NCBI GenBank assembly: GCA_903813345.2
Contig: CAIIXF020000007.1
Location: 4,657,730 to 4,717,729, forward strand
DNA from: Owenia fusiformis
Taxonomy: Eukaryota > Annelida > Polychaeta > Sabellida > Oweniidae
Direction: 5' to 3'
DNA: 60,000 nucleotides
Position numbers and translations under genes: made by a program. Shown here one piece after another: positions 1-12,177 of this stretch (positions are counted from its first letter, which is position 1; every line of letters begins with the position of its first letter). Below the pieces are notes generated by a model that worked only from the letters and a program-made list of their open reading frames with translations, made no database searches and was not told the DNA's origin.

Positions 1-149
1 ACTTTATTTAACCCTATGCTAAATCCAGGCGAATCCAGACTAATAAAATACCTTATACTATAAAGAAATCGTATAAATAAAAAATATATGAAAAAATAAT
101 GCTTTTTGTCATAAATATCACATTTTGTACTGTTGGCAGTTTCGGTTTC

Positions 150-277
150 ACTTCAATTGACCTCGTTGACCTCCAAAATTCAATGACGTCATCGAAGTGG
201 GGGTATTGTTTATGCCGCCATTGAAATATAGCTATAGAACTTTGTATGTGATCTGATTTGAATAGATAATATATCAC
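150..277 (+). promoter_or_regulatory. Probable promoter of the THAP-domain gene
   Basis: This is the stretch directly upstream of the THAP ATG at 278. A perfect CRE palindrome, TGACGTCA, lies at 184-191. Two TGACCT half-sites at 158-163 and 167-172 form a direct repeat with 3-nt spacing on the opposite strand. A YY1-like GCCGCCATT lies near 212-220. The motifs are seen directly; promoter function is inferred from position. No TATA box is clear. Confidence 0.45.
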
Positions 278-3200
278 ATGCCGTTCAGGTGTGTGGTGGG
301 AGGGTGCAGCAACGAGCCCCGGGAGGGGATCTCGTTGTTCAAGTGGCCGAAAGATGCCAAGATGGCCCGCTTATGGGCAAAGTTCGTAGACAGTACGAGA
401 AAAGATTTCACTCCAAGCGATCAGACCAGGATCTGCTCAGCCCATTTTAAAAGTGAGCATTTCTCAATAAACACCACACAAAACAGTATGCTTTTGTTGA
501 TGGGTGAAAAACCAAAGTAAGTACGATCTAAACGCAGTATAAGACCGATTTTTACGACTATTTAGCGAGAATATCAACTCGGAAAATCGAATCCGGAAAT
601 AAAAATTGAATGCATATTTCACTTTCCCGATTCGTTTTTACGTCAAAAAGTAAAAATAATTTGCTGCATTATGTCTACATTAGTTGCTTATAAGTCGTTA
701 GGACATATATACACTGGCGGATTCAGAAGTTAACAGGGGGCTGCCCAAGTATAATCTAACAAAAATGCCAATGTTTCTGCCATATAGACCACGGACCACT
801 GACAGATTACCTCTTCTTCAGTGGTGTCTATGCTCATTAATATACTCAAGCTTCCCATTTATCCTTTGAGCCTACTACCAATAGGGGCTGGATCTGTGAT
901 ATAGATCTTCATGTATATTTGATAGAAATTGATAACTTGAATTGCACGAAGTAAATAATAAACCTCATTCTGTTTAAGAACTCCAACCTTGAAGAGGGAC
1001 CAGGCTGTCCCGACCATTAAGACGCCTAAAGAAAGTCTGCATGATAGTCCAAGGTCATCTAAAGTTGGCGGAGCATTTGAAAAGAGAGAGAAACTGAGGG
1101 TATGTTTTTCAATCATAAATACTTATGTCCGTGCAGAAATAAAAAATGATGAAAAAAGTCAAAGATATGTCATCTTTTTGTACAGGGGGTGCTCTGTCGG
1201 GAGATAATACCAGGTAACATATAGGCCTATTTTAAAACTATTACATAAGCTTGATGGCTTGTCTTGCCCCATGGCCATCCTTACTCCATTCTCACCCAAA
1301 TTACCATGGTAATATGAACGTTAAGATATACTTACAGTGTATATAACATGACCAATTTCATATGTCTTTATTTCATACTTTTATAGTGATCAGTACCAGA
1401 TTTAAAGAAAAATAATAATAAAAGAAAATAGATAAGGCAAGGACCTTTTGAATATCCTTTTTACTGCAATGGTCAAGTTATGGTGCTAACAAACATTGGA
1501 TTGACAAACTTGGGTTTGACAAATTTTTATTTTCCAGGATCGTGAAGAGCTAAGGCGGTTGATGTCAACAGACATGACAGATACAAGTAGTGAAGACGAT
1601 CCCTTGCACTCATCAAGTGCAGTGTTTACCAAATCAACTGTGGAGTTGGGTTCAAGTGCCTCTTCTACATGTATTGCCACCCAAGCAAATGTGGAGTCAA
1701 GATCCATCGGGACTTCCATACACCTAAGCCTAACTACGAGAGTTAAGGGGGTGCAGTGCAACGCTGCTTTCACAAGAAGTCGAGGTAATTTTTATCTTGA
1801 GATAATCACTTTGCATTTTAGGCCAGGGTGCAATTGTGTGCCTAGAAACGACTTGTGAGAAGATTTGTTTTGTAAAATGTATAAAAAGTGACAAAATTCA
1901 GTGAAAAAATTTCACAGAATCAAAACATTCTTCTCCCAAGTCTTTTCAAGGCACAAAGTGCACTCTTTGTGCAAAACTGGAAGAGGTAGACAATGTGTCG
2001 AAGGAGTGATTCCTATTTGAAAAATAACATGTGACTCAATTGAGAAATGCCGCAAAATTCTGAACAGGCACCCTGCCCTTGAAAATTAAATCATATTTTT
2101 CAACACATCTATAGTAATCACAGTGTTTATAATAGAGTCTTCCAAGATCTATCACAACCCAGTACTATATTTTAAAAAATTTCAGATATTGCAGGAAAAC
2201 AAAATCATAAATCTGTTGTTCGAAATTCCAAATAAACAATACAAAATATAAGCGAATATTCACAGAAGATACACATTAGAATAGTTGTCTGAAAAAGTAA
2301 ACTAATTTTAAGAACCATGTAACGTAAAGAACGTTTTTTTAATATTTATGGAATCATGAGCTTAATTAAAAAAAGAACAACATTTGGTTTGGAAAAGTCT
2401 TATTTGTCTGCATACGTTTGAAAACACTACTATTATAACAATTATCAAGTTTTAATGCATATAATGAAAGTTTTGAAAAATATTATATTAGGTTGTCAAA
2501 CTGAGAGATATGATGGACCAAGTCAACTGCAGCAGTGTACCAGGAGTAGTCAAACTGACTTCGATGCTCCCGGTCTATATGAGGATGAGGAATATGCCGA
2601 AAGTGAACTCTCAGACATGTCAGATGATGATGATTACAATGACCCAACATGGGACCCAGAGATGGATGATTCAGAATCAGAAGAGTCTGACTCTGACTTT
2701 GAGGAAGATACACAACAGAAAATGTTAGTGGATGTTCCAATGTGAATAGATACTGTGAATTGCTTTATTTGATTTGGCAGTTTTGATCAATCCACCAAAT
2801 TAAAACAGCTGTCAAATTAAAGCAATTTACAGTTAAATGTAATCAGTTAGTTAGAATCCTTTCATAATAAAACTGAAATGAGGACACAACTTCCTTGAAA
2901 TGAGAATACAAGGTAGATGATGAATCATGGACTTTAACAATAACATTTACCTTAGAATTATTACACTTTCCCATGACAATTTGAAAAAATGAGGGATTTT
3001 GTAAAAATGGCTGTTCAATGGGATTGGCTACGTTTTGGCATTGCCCTTACATTGTTATCTAATGTTTATTATTATTATGCTGTTATATCATCAAATTGTA
3101 TTAATTGATTTATGAAATATGCATGATTGTTTCATTATTTCAGGCCAACATTCCAGTCACATACGTTTTTTGTTGTTGAGCTGAGTCAACTATTGATGCT

Positions 3201-5212
3201 TTTCACAATTTGTGTAAACTGTGGAAGAAAGGGGGCAACAGGGATTGTTCAGAGTGTCCTTGGTACCATGGTGTCTGTCCAACAAAAGTGCCAAGCTTGT
3301 ACTTCTCAGTATCTTTGGACAAGCCAAACAGATTTCCATGGAATCTGTCGGGGGAACATAATGTTGTCTGCAAGCATTCTATTCTCAGGTAGGCCCAAGC
3401 TATTAATGTCTAAATATTTATTTAAATTACAATAATTTGGACTTGGTTTATGAGGCATTTTAACGAAGGCCCCCCTTCCCCACAAGGTGGGCGGATCTTT
3501 TCATACTTTGGATAAGATTTCCACCGTTCAGATGACTTCCAATTCCTTCATGAGCTTATGTGGCAAGTCATTCAGGCAACTGTTGATCAGTAATATGATG
3601 TAATTGTGATTTGAAGGCATGTCGTACCACATAAACAGTCACATCAGTTTCATCAGTCATCAGTTACATAAAATGACACACATGATTTCCTTGCACACAT
3701 TACAACAACCTAAAATAAATATGGTTTTCATGATGCTTATTTTAGAAGAAATGTCAGATTTCTGATGAAATCTCTTAATATCACTTTAAGCTAAGTCTGA
3801 TTTTATTTTAAAATGTTAATTGTATTTGCACCCTCTTATGTGTATAGGTTCATCACCAAGTAAGGCACTACGACAGATGAAATTTTGGGGGTTGCACACA
3901 TATTCAATTGGATCATTCTTCTACCATCAGAAACACTTCTTACATGGTAATCTTCATTTCTAGAGTTCTACTAAAGGAGATAGTTGTATAAAGTGTTGTT
4001 AATGTACATACTATAATGGTCTTATTAAACTTTGTATCTAAATATTCACCTTTTTAACACAGGTTTACAATGACTATCGTGTTTGGTAATTTATGAGAGT
4101 TTATTATGTATGTAAACATGGTTAATTAAGCTCATTCTCTCAATTATTTTTATTTGCCCCAGATGCCTTGATTTCCCGCTACTATGGCAACCGTTTCTTA
4201 TTTAATATTTCTGTTAAACTAAATATTTTTTGCTGAATTAATAAGACATTCTATGCTGTACATTCTGTGAAAATTTCATTGGAATATATTGAAAAATAAA
4301 GAAATTAGAGAGATATTATGAGAACTTTATGATCCAGCTTCTCATGTTTTGTCCAAAGATGTATCATTATCATTATGATGGCATGAAAAGCAGGTGATAT
4401 GCTATATTCTCTTTTTATTACTAGATCAAATTAGTACAGTTTTCCAGTATTGATTTAATATTATAGAAGTGCAAAAAGTAAAATCAGATTAAAGGGTGTA
4501 CCAATATTGAACCAGATCAATATGATGTTCAATTGTTACAAATTATCAAACTACTATTATTCTCAATTATCAAAAGGTTGTTGTTGAGTGTGCTGCACTA
4601 TAACGAGAATGCTGGAAGAGAATATGCAAGGGACAAAGATGGGAACCTGTATCTCAACATGATTTACCCTAAAGGCCGTCCCCACGAGGCAGTTGTTCGT
4701 AAAGTTCGCTGCCAAATGACTTTCAGTGAGTAATTTGTTTTTTAATGTCCCAACAGTTTTCTTGTCTCCAATATTCCACAAGCTTGAAAATGGCGCAATA
4801 ATTATCTAAATAAATTGCCCCAGATGTACTCTGTTTTGTGGACTTGCACATCATTACATTTGGAGAAAAGGTTAAGATGTACATGTGAAACTATAAATAC
4901 ATGTATATGTCACTCAAGGTAGAGTTTCTGAAGGCGAGATTTACTACATGTACTAAGACTGGCAATCCGCTGCTTGACACTGCATTCTATGGAAGTTGTT
5001 AGTCTTGTTTTCTTTATTTTAAATTGGTTTCTAATTTTCCAGACTATGTAGATGAGCTTGTAGATGAACTTGGTTCTCTAATGGACAACCGGGAATTGGG
5101 GAAAAGATATGTGAAAGAACTTGCTCGAACTATCCCAAGGCCACTTAGCCATGAGGAGCCAGAGCACGATAAAATGGAAATCTATAATAATCAATTCCCT
5201 AGATACCAGTAG
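278..5212 (+). CDS. THAP-domain protein, transposase-like family, nuclease core apparently missing
   Basis: Proposed exons are 278-516, 979-1099, 1538-1784, 2492-2741, 3144-3388, 3848-3946, an exon ending at 4725, and 5043-5212. Splice phases agree between neighbours except across the gap between 3946 and the exon ending at 4725. Residues 1-80 form a THAP zinc finger (C5, C10, then the ICSAHF Cys/His pair), a sequence-specific DNA-binding domain. It is followed by KRDQAVPTIK, a variant of the AVPTIF motif. Next come an acidic Ser/Asp-rich linker, a CVNCG..CQAC zinc-ribbon-like part, the LSASILFSG and FFYHQKHFLH motifs, then LHYNENAGRE and a YVDEL tail. I recall this order from a large invertebrate family of uncharacterised, transposase-like THAP proteins. 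In those proteins a GDGR-type Asp-containing core sits between the HQK and NEN motifs; I find none here (3947-4560). The gene may be a decayed or domesticated copy, or have an exon I missed. Confidence 0.7.
3947..4570 (+). other. Intron gap where the nuclease-like core of the THAP family would be expected
   Basis: No reading frame with the family's catalytic-core motifs is visible in this interval on either strand. A pyrimidine-rich acceptor near 4162 precedes a short open stretch, but its translation does not resemble the family. The donor at 3947 (GTAATC) leaves one base over, which does not match the phases of the plausible acceptors before the LHYNENAGRE exon. Confidence 0.4.
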
Positions 5213-5308
5213 ATAGTTTATCACATGAATCAAAACCATCCACAATCTTCAAATAAGGATTACAGTACCAACAGATAAAGAAACAAATGCCCAATGCTCT
5301 ATTATTCA

Positions 5309-5314
5309 CATTTA
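5309..5314 (-). promoter_or_regulatory. AATAAA polyadenylation signal overlapping the stop codon
   Basis: On the minus strand the stop codon TAA of the P2X7-like gene is embedded in AATAAA. If used, cleavage would fall within tens of bases and the 3'UTR would be extremely short, ending near the tail of the convergent THAP gene. Confidence 0.4.
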
Positions 5315-8300
5315 TTCTGCCTCCTGAAAGCCCACAAACTGAAATAGTTCTTCAAATGCCTCTGGTGGAGGGTAGTGTGCACGAATGCAACAGACTGCGC
5401 AAGATGGTAAAACCATCCTAACCTTGGGCCCAAGAACCCCCCATGCTGCCAGGGCAAGTTGCCTATAAGCAATGTGCCTCATCTTTCTGGAGGTTTCACC
5501 TTCGAAGCCATGGGGGTACTGCTTTTTAAATGTTCTCCATGCATTGATGAGTGTGAGTCTGTTGATGCATAGTCCATGAAACCCTGGGTTCAGGGTAATG
5601 CATCTTGGTACAGCGAAAACCTCCCCAAGGAGCATGGCTTGATGGTTAAGGCCCGTCACCTCTGGGATTCTGTTGCAACACACATTTTCCTCTGGACGAT
5701 CCATTGGCTGGCAGTTCCCACAGGTGCACCTGGAAGGAAAAGGAAATATTTCGCAAATTTGAAAATTCAGTTGGTATTTGTAAAAATGGCAGGTGGTGAA
5801 ATTTCTCATGTTATTGCCTTGTCTAGCATGGTACATGTAGCCAGTGGGACATGTCAATAAGTGTTCAATGTATAAACATTAAAACTGAATGTTCGCAGTT
5901 GGCATCTGTAAAAATGGCAGGTGGTGATATGTCTTGCATGGTACATGTAGTTAGTGGGACATGTCAATAAGTGTTCAATGTATGAACATAAAATCTGAAT
6001 GTTCGGAGTTGGCGTCAGTAAAAATGGCAGGTGGTGATATGTCTAACATGGTACATGTAGCCAGTGGGACATGTCAGTAAGTGTTCAATGCATAAACATT
6101 AAAACTGAATGTTCGGAGTTGGCGTCAGTAAAAATGGCAGGTGGTGATATGTCTTACATGGTACATGTAGTTAGTGGGACATGGCAATAAGTGTTCAATG
6201 TATGAACATAAAAACTGAATGTTCGCAGTTGGCATCTGTAAAAATGGCAGGTGGTGATATGTCTTACATGGTACATGTAGTTAGTGGGACATGTCAATAA
6301 GTGTTCAATGTATGATCATAAAAACTGAATGTTCGCAGTTGGCATCTGTAAAAATGGCAGGTGGTGATATGTCTTGCATGGTACATGTAGTTAGTGGGAC
6401 ATGTCAATAAGTGTTCAATGTATGATCATAAAAACTGAATGTTCGCAGTTGGCATCTGTAAAAATGGCAGGTGGTGATATGTCTTACATGGTACATGTAG
6501 CCAGTGGGACATGTCAATAAGTGTTCAATGCATAAACATTAAAACTGAATGTTCGCAGTTGGCATCTGTAAAAATGGCAGGTGGTGATATGTCTTACATG
6601 GTACATGTAGTTAGTGGGACATGTCAATAAGTGTTCAATGCATAAACATTAAAACTGAATGTTCGCAGTTGGCATCTGTAAAAATGGCAGGTGGTGATAT
6701 GTCTTACATGGTACATGTAGTTAGTGGGACATGTCAATAAGTGTTCAATGTATGATCATAAAAACTGAATGTTCGCAGTTGGCATCTGTAAAAATGGCAG
6801 GTGGTGATATGTCTTACATGGTACATGTAGTTAGTGGGACATGTCAATAAGTGTTCAATGTATGATCATAAAAACTGAATGTTCGCAGTTGGCATCTGTA
6901 AAAATGGCAGGTGGTGATATGTCTAACATGGTACATGTAGCCAGTGGGACATGTCAATAAGTGTTCAATGCATAAACATTAAAACTGAATGTTCGCAGTT
7001 GGCATCTGTAAAAATGGCAGGTGGTGATATGTCTTACATGGTACATGTAGTTAGTGGGACATGTCAATAAGTGTTCAATGCATAAACATTAAAACTGAAT
7101 GTTCGCAGTTGGCATCTGTAAAAATGGCAGGTGGTGATATGTCTAACATGGTACATGTAGCCAGTGGGACATGGCAATAAGTGTTCAATGCATAAACATT
7201 AAAACTGAATGTTCGCAGTTGGCATCTGTAAAAATGGCAGGTGGTGATATGTCTTACATGGTACATGTAGTTAGTGGGACATGTCAATAAGTGTTCAATG
7301 CATAAACATTAAAACTGAATGTTCTCAGTTGGCATCTGTAAAAATGGCAGGTGGTGATATGTCTTGCATGGTACATGTAGTTAGTGGGACATGGCAATAA
7401 GTGTTCAATGTATGAACATAAAATCTGAATGTTCGGAGTTGGCGTCAGTAAAAATGGCAGGTGGTGATATGTCTAACATGGTACATGTAGCCAGTGGGAC
7501 ATGTCAATAAGTGTTCAATGTATGAACATAAAATCTGAATGTTCGGAGTTGGCGTCAGTAAAAATGGCAGGTGGTGATATGTCTAACATGGTACATGTAG
7601 CCAGTGGGACATGTCAATAAGTGTTCAATGTATGATCATAAAAACTGAATGTTCGCAGTTGGCATCTGTAAAAATGGCAGGTGGTGATATGTCTTACATG
7701 GTACATGTAGCCAGTGGGACATGGCAATAAGTGTTCAATGCATAAACATTAAAACTGAATGTTCGCAGTTGGCATCTGTAAAAATGGCAGGTGGTGATAT
7801 GTCTAACATGGTACATGTAGTTAGTGGGACATGTCAATAAGTGTTCAATGTATGAACATAAAATCTGACATGTTCGGAGTTGGCGTCAGTAAAAATGGCA
7901 GGTGGTGATATTTCTCATGTTATTGCCTTGTCTAGCATGGTACATGTAGTCATTGGGGCATGTCAAAAAGTGTTCAATGTTGTATAACATAAAAACTGAA
8001 TGTTCAGTTTGTACCGTAGAAGACATGTAGTGATTGATAACCAATTTTGTCTTAAACACCCTATGCAGACTGCTATGCAAAAACAAGCGGTGGGGATATC
8101 ATGTGCGCAAGGTGCGGATATTAACTGTCATTTTTTGAATTTGAATTTGTGTTATTTCATTAACTAAGGCATTTTGGGTACTCAATTATAGTCATCCATT
8201 TGTAGAGGATACCTAATAGAAGGGAAATTTTTTCAATAGTTGTATTCTTCATTTTTTAACGACGCACTGAGAATTTTTCCTTGCTCCACAGCAAAGAATT

Positions 8301-9500
8301 TGAAATTGCTGCTTTATCACACCTTGTGAAACAGCTGCAATTTCAAATCATTTGCTTTCGAGAGAGTATTATTGGTTGATGTGTCACTATTGAATGAACT
8401 ACACACTATTTACATAATTTCCTTTTTATTAGGGAATCTGTTCACATGTATGAATATAATCGAGTACCAAACTGCCTTATATGGTGAAATATCACGAAAT
8501 AAAATTTAAAGATGACCGTTAAATATCCACACCTTGCACACATGATATCCACACCGCTTGTTTTCGGAATAGCAGTTTGCATAGAGTGTAAAACCTGCAG
8601 TCTGGTTACATGTATTAATTGAATCTGAACTATTTTATTTAGGGCCTATTTTATTTATTATAGAATAAAAAAATAGAAATAAACTATCAGAATCTGACAA
8701 GTATATTGCACTTTGTAGAAATTTATGTTTGAATTGAAATAAATTATAACTGGTATCTGAAAATGGATAATGTCATGTCTCAATCTGAATGTTTATCCTG
8801 AATACTGTATACAACAGTTACAGATGATGAATGTAGGTCACAAAAAATTGAATTCTAAACAACAACATGATACTAGTATTTAAACATTTTGGGTCTGAAC
8901 ATTTTAAGTTTTATGTGCCTTATTTTTAATAGTCTAGGCTTCATTGAGAAAATGAGATTCAGTTGTTCACAAATGTGCCCTAGAAAAATTCTCCATACTT
9001 TCAAAAAGGCGACCCAAATTAATTTTCAAGTGTATAAATATATTTTTTTCTAACATTCCTTAGTCTAGCTACTAGAGTCTAACATCTAAAGAGATATAAA
9101 GAAAAGTCTAAACTCAAGAAAACAGTGAAAATGTTTTCCCCTGTCAGTTCTCGGCTAGTTTCCATATTTATTTTAAACAAAATGTCTGTGAAGTACATCT
9201 ATGAGTAGAGTACAGCATGAGCTGTCGTATATTTTAAATTTACCATGAGTCCAGATCACTTGGATCATCAGGCAACGGGTACTTTCCAGAACCCTTGGAC
9301 CCTGCCTTGGGCAACTTTGGCTTTTGCTTGGCCTTGGATCTTCGAACTGACGACCCAGCTTCTGGCTCAAAGCTACACATTGTAGTCACACCCCTCACAT
9401 CTGCCTCTATCTTCTCCCTGTTCAGCCCTCTACTGACAAACCCACTGTCGTCTCCACTTGAGCTGTCACTGTCGCTGTCATACATGTTTTTAACTTTCAA
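5312..9500 (-). CDS. Stand-alone P2X7 intracellular-domain-like zinc protein
   Basis: There are two exons, 9500-9244 and 5729-5312. A tryptophan codon is split TG|G across the intron and restores the signature WCTCGNC. The product is 224 aa. Residues 1-85 are acidic and Ser-rich at the start, then Lys-rich and Pro-containing, and look disordered. Residues 86-224 match the cytoplasmic C-terminal domain of P2X7: WCxCGNC, ENVCC, CITLNPGF..LC, RHIAYRQ and VLPSCAVCCIR. These Cys/His residues are the likely zinc ligands; in vertebrate P2X7 the domain binds zinc and guanine nucleotide. No channel segment or transmembrane helix is present. Such stand-alone versions occur in many invertebrates and their role is unknown. 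The start at 9500 is the first ATG in frame; a second lies five codons later. The 3.5-kb intron is mostly satellite. Confidence 0.8.
5769..8010. repeat. 110-bp satellite, about 20 tandem units
   Basis: The anchor AAAAATGGCAGGTGGTGATAT recurs exactly every 110 bp from 5909 to 7779, with further copies at about 5781 and 7891. Units vary in small blocks (GCAGTTGGCATCTG versus GGAGTTGGCGTCAG; TTACATG versus AACATG), which indicates homogenisation by exchange. The first and last units keep an extra ~18 bp (ATTTCTCATGTTATTGCC region) that is absent from the internal ones. The array lies within the intron of the P2X7-like gene. Confidence 0.97.
8052..8593. mobile_element. Palindromic foldback element (MITE-like), ~540 bp
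   Basis: The ends are near-perfect inverted copies: CTATGCAGACTGCTATGC on the left and the reverse complement of GCAGTTTGCATAG on the right, followed by the shared AACAAGCGGTG..GATATCATGTG. The symmetry continues inward to a centre near 8325 (TTGAAATTGC / GCAATTTCAA), so almost the whole element is one imperfect palindrome. It has no coding capacity, as expected of a non-autonomous DNA transposon. Target duplications are not clear. Confidence 0.8.
8594..9240. other. AT-rich intronic stretch, no recognised feature
   Basis: This is the 5' part of the intron of the P2X7-like gene (minus strand). I see only AT-rich sequence without long frames, repeats or strong motifs. Confidence 0.5.
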
Positions 9501-10370
9501 ATTGTAGAATTTTTGTTCACAAATGGCTTTCAGTATTGAACCGGAAATAATGACAAATCAGCTGTTTCTTATGCGCAAAATTGCGCATGTTTTCTGTTTT
9601 TAGATATATTTTCTTTTTTAATGCAATTTTTATTAGAATACAGTTTTATCAACCCACTTTAACAATAGGTATACTAATTTATTATTGTGATGTAGTGTTG
9701 TGGATACGTAAATCGTACATTTTCTTCATGGTTGTAAAACTCCAGAAATATGATTTCCGGTATCTGTACTTTCAATTTGCGCATACGGTTCTGAAGTTCA
9801 GTCCTAACAACTTTATCGGACAAAATAAGTGTCTTTTTCACATCCATTAATATGGATAACGTTTTAAGATAAGCACAAATGGACACACTCTATCAATCAT
9901 TCTATAAATGACATAAAACCGTCAGCCATTAAAGGCCCGGGGATCTTCACACATTGATTACCACGGCGCGCGCGCTACATTGTTCACTTTGATGACGCGA
10001 TACCACGTGACTAAATCTTGAGGTGAAATGAAAAACAACAAAATTCCGATGGAGATTTTTCTCCTAGTTTATTGATTCATTATAGTGAATTGTTGGGTTT
10101 GATACTCCTCAGTGCTGTTTCTACCGATTGAGGTATGTTCGTTTTGTCTAAATGTGATGAAATAAGACCTGTCAAATAAGGTCTTTAAGGAATTCATGTT
10201 TGAGACGGACCCTAATTTCAATTTGAAAATTCGCCAATTTCCCTTGGAGTTTACTTAAATGCCTTGGGTAACGAATGTACAATTGTATACAGATATATAC
10301 TATATGTCTATTTGAAAAAACATTTTAGAATTTTTTTCACTTTTTAACAAAATCTATTTCACACTTAAGT
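9501..10370. other. Upstream region of the P2X7-like gene
   Basis: This lies 5' of the minus-strand start at 9500. It contains an ETS-like CCGGAA at 9541-9546 and a CpG-rich GGCGCGCGCGC near 9965, which could belong to a promoter. I find no coding sequence that I can support. Confidence 0.35.
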
Positions 10371-10377
10371 GGCTTTG

Positions 10378-10694
10378 AGTGTGAAGTGTATGGGAGATAT
10401 GTAAATACATGTGAAGTATGTACCCCGATTACCCCGCCAGCCACGGTACGTATAGTAGGATGAGGTGTATGGTAGAAGGGTAAATACATGTGAGAGTATC
10501 TACCCCGTTTACCCCACCAACCACGGTACGTAATATAGTAGGACGAAGTGTATAGGAGATATGTAAATACATGTGAAGTATGTACCCCGTTTACCCCGCC
10601 AGCCACGGTACGTATAGTAGGATGAAGTGTATAGGAGATATGTAAATACATGTGAAGTATGTACCCCGTTTACCCCGCCAGCCACGGTACGTAT
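10378..10694 (+). repeat. ~80-bp tandem repeat, array 1 (four units)
   Basis: Units carry AGTGTATAGGAGATATGTAA, TACCCCGTTTACCCCGCC and CCACGGTACGTA, spaced by about 80 bp. The same unit, in the same orientation, forms a second array at 12178-12585. Short open frames over the array are by-products of the repeat. Confidence 0.95.
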
Positions 10695-12177
10695 ACAAAT
10701 CAAGAAATCTCCTATGGCAGCGTATACCGCTACACTAGCCGTATAGAATTTCCATATCATCAGTGATTAAGCCAGTTTGTTTGCCATCTGATACCTCTGC
10801 AGTAGGAGTCTTGGAAGAGTGTAGCTACTTAACATTGATAAGGCATAAACATGAATACTTAACTGTTAAAATGTCTAATGGATAAACATAGAAACGTCTT
10901 GTGTTAATTGAATGTAAAGCTGTGTATAATGCTACATTTTCTAGTCACTAGTACCCCACACAAGTTTTCGATAATAACTTTAACAATTGATTTGAACACT
11001 CGAGATCTACTATTTGTTATTGAATTTAGCACACATGAACTCGAGGCATTTCCACATTGGAAATTTTTCATTTTTATTTTACTTCAATAACAATAAAAAA
11101 AGCAACTGAACCAAGGATGTCATTAATCCTTTTTAACAAATTTGATGTCATAAAATCAAAATTAAGAATTGTTAAAGTAAGTCTTTATGGTCTTTTTGAA
11201 TAGTCTATTGGTAGTCAGTATATAGACAGCTATAAGCTTTATTTATGAAATATACTTGCCCTTGATATCTAGTTGTCCCGGTCATAAATGTACTACAATT
11301 TTAACATCATATTCATTGAAACAATGTAACGATGGTAATATGTGTAGCATATGGCTAGATTTAATTTAAATAGTAGGCTTATAGGGGAGAATGTTCAAAT
11401 CATGGGTCAAAGTTATTATCAAAAACTTGTGTGGGGTACTATAATACTGACCCTACAGTAAACTCACACTCTCTGTACAGTACTTGTAAAATGTCTAAAT
11501 ATGACAAAAAAATTGCAACCGAAAAGGATATAAAGATCACAACAAAAGTTTGCAAAGATAACTATCCCGTATATTCTAATCAACCCCTACTGAAATCAAT
11601 CTACTGAAATATTTGTCACTCAAAATAGATTAAAAAAACGGTTGGAAATATTTGAGATAGCAGCATTCTTTCACAGTACTCTACATTAAAATTACTGATA
11701 GATCCAAGGCTTTAAATAGTACTATTAAATGATAAAGTTTGCTACATTTAAAATGTAAAGTGTAACATATTCTCTTAAAAGCAGTTTGGTTTCTTCTATT
11801 ACTGTAAACTCTTTATATTAGCTTAATCTTTCAGAAATAAATCAACAAAATCTCATCCTTTTAAATAATCTAACAATGATTTTTTAACAGTATGCATTCT
11901 ATTTATTTATAATTTGTCAAAAGACTAAGGGAAATAAGATAAACAACATGATTATCTCAAAAACCTAAAAGATAAGAAATGAAATATATTTCCCTGTGTA
12001 CAGTAACACAGATCTGAGTTCTACCAAAACCCTAATTCTGCTTTGAGAAGCAACTTCAGCAACTTGCTGGAATATGAGACCACATTAATGTTTGCGTTGA
12101 CAGCTTAATGGGCCTAGATAGGGATTTAACATGCAGCATAGTTATACTGGTAGCGGTATACGCGTTTCTTGATTTGG
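10695..12177. mobile_element. 1.5-kb segment with inverted ends between two arrays of one repeat
   Basis: The left end reads CAAATCAAGAAA then GCGTATACCGCTAC. The right end carries the inverse, GTAGCGGTATACGC then TTTCTTGATTTGG. The ~80-bp repeat abuts both ends in the same direction. No protein-coding frame is visible inside. This may be a DNA transposon inserted in, or carrying, the repeat. Confidence 0.55.
10950..11441. repeat. Foldback element within the 1.5-kb segment
   Basis: AGTACCCCACACAAGTTTT with ATAATAACTT at 10950-10980 recurs inverted at about 11409-11441. The inverted similarity continues inward (GATTTGAACA, CTACTATTT, AAATCTAGC). This looks like an aged palindromic MITE nested in the larger element. 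Confidence 0.65.

Noticed and set aside
5769-8010. CRISPR-like array
   Set aside because: Units are contiguous repeats without unique spacers, in a eukaryotic intron.
7075-8086. Minus-strand frames of about 65-70 codons across the 110-bp satellite
   Set aside because: They are generated by the repeat unit and shift with it. No splice or start context is conserved.
10337-10760. Frames with repeated HTSHVFTYLLYT peptides, also at 12126-12413
   Set aside because: They are translations of the 80-bp tandem repeat with no family similarity.
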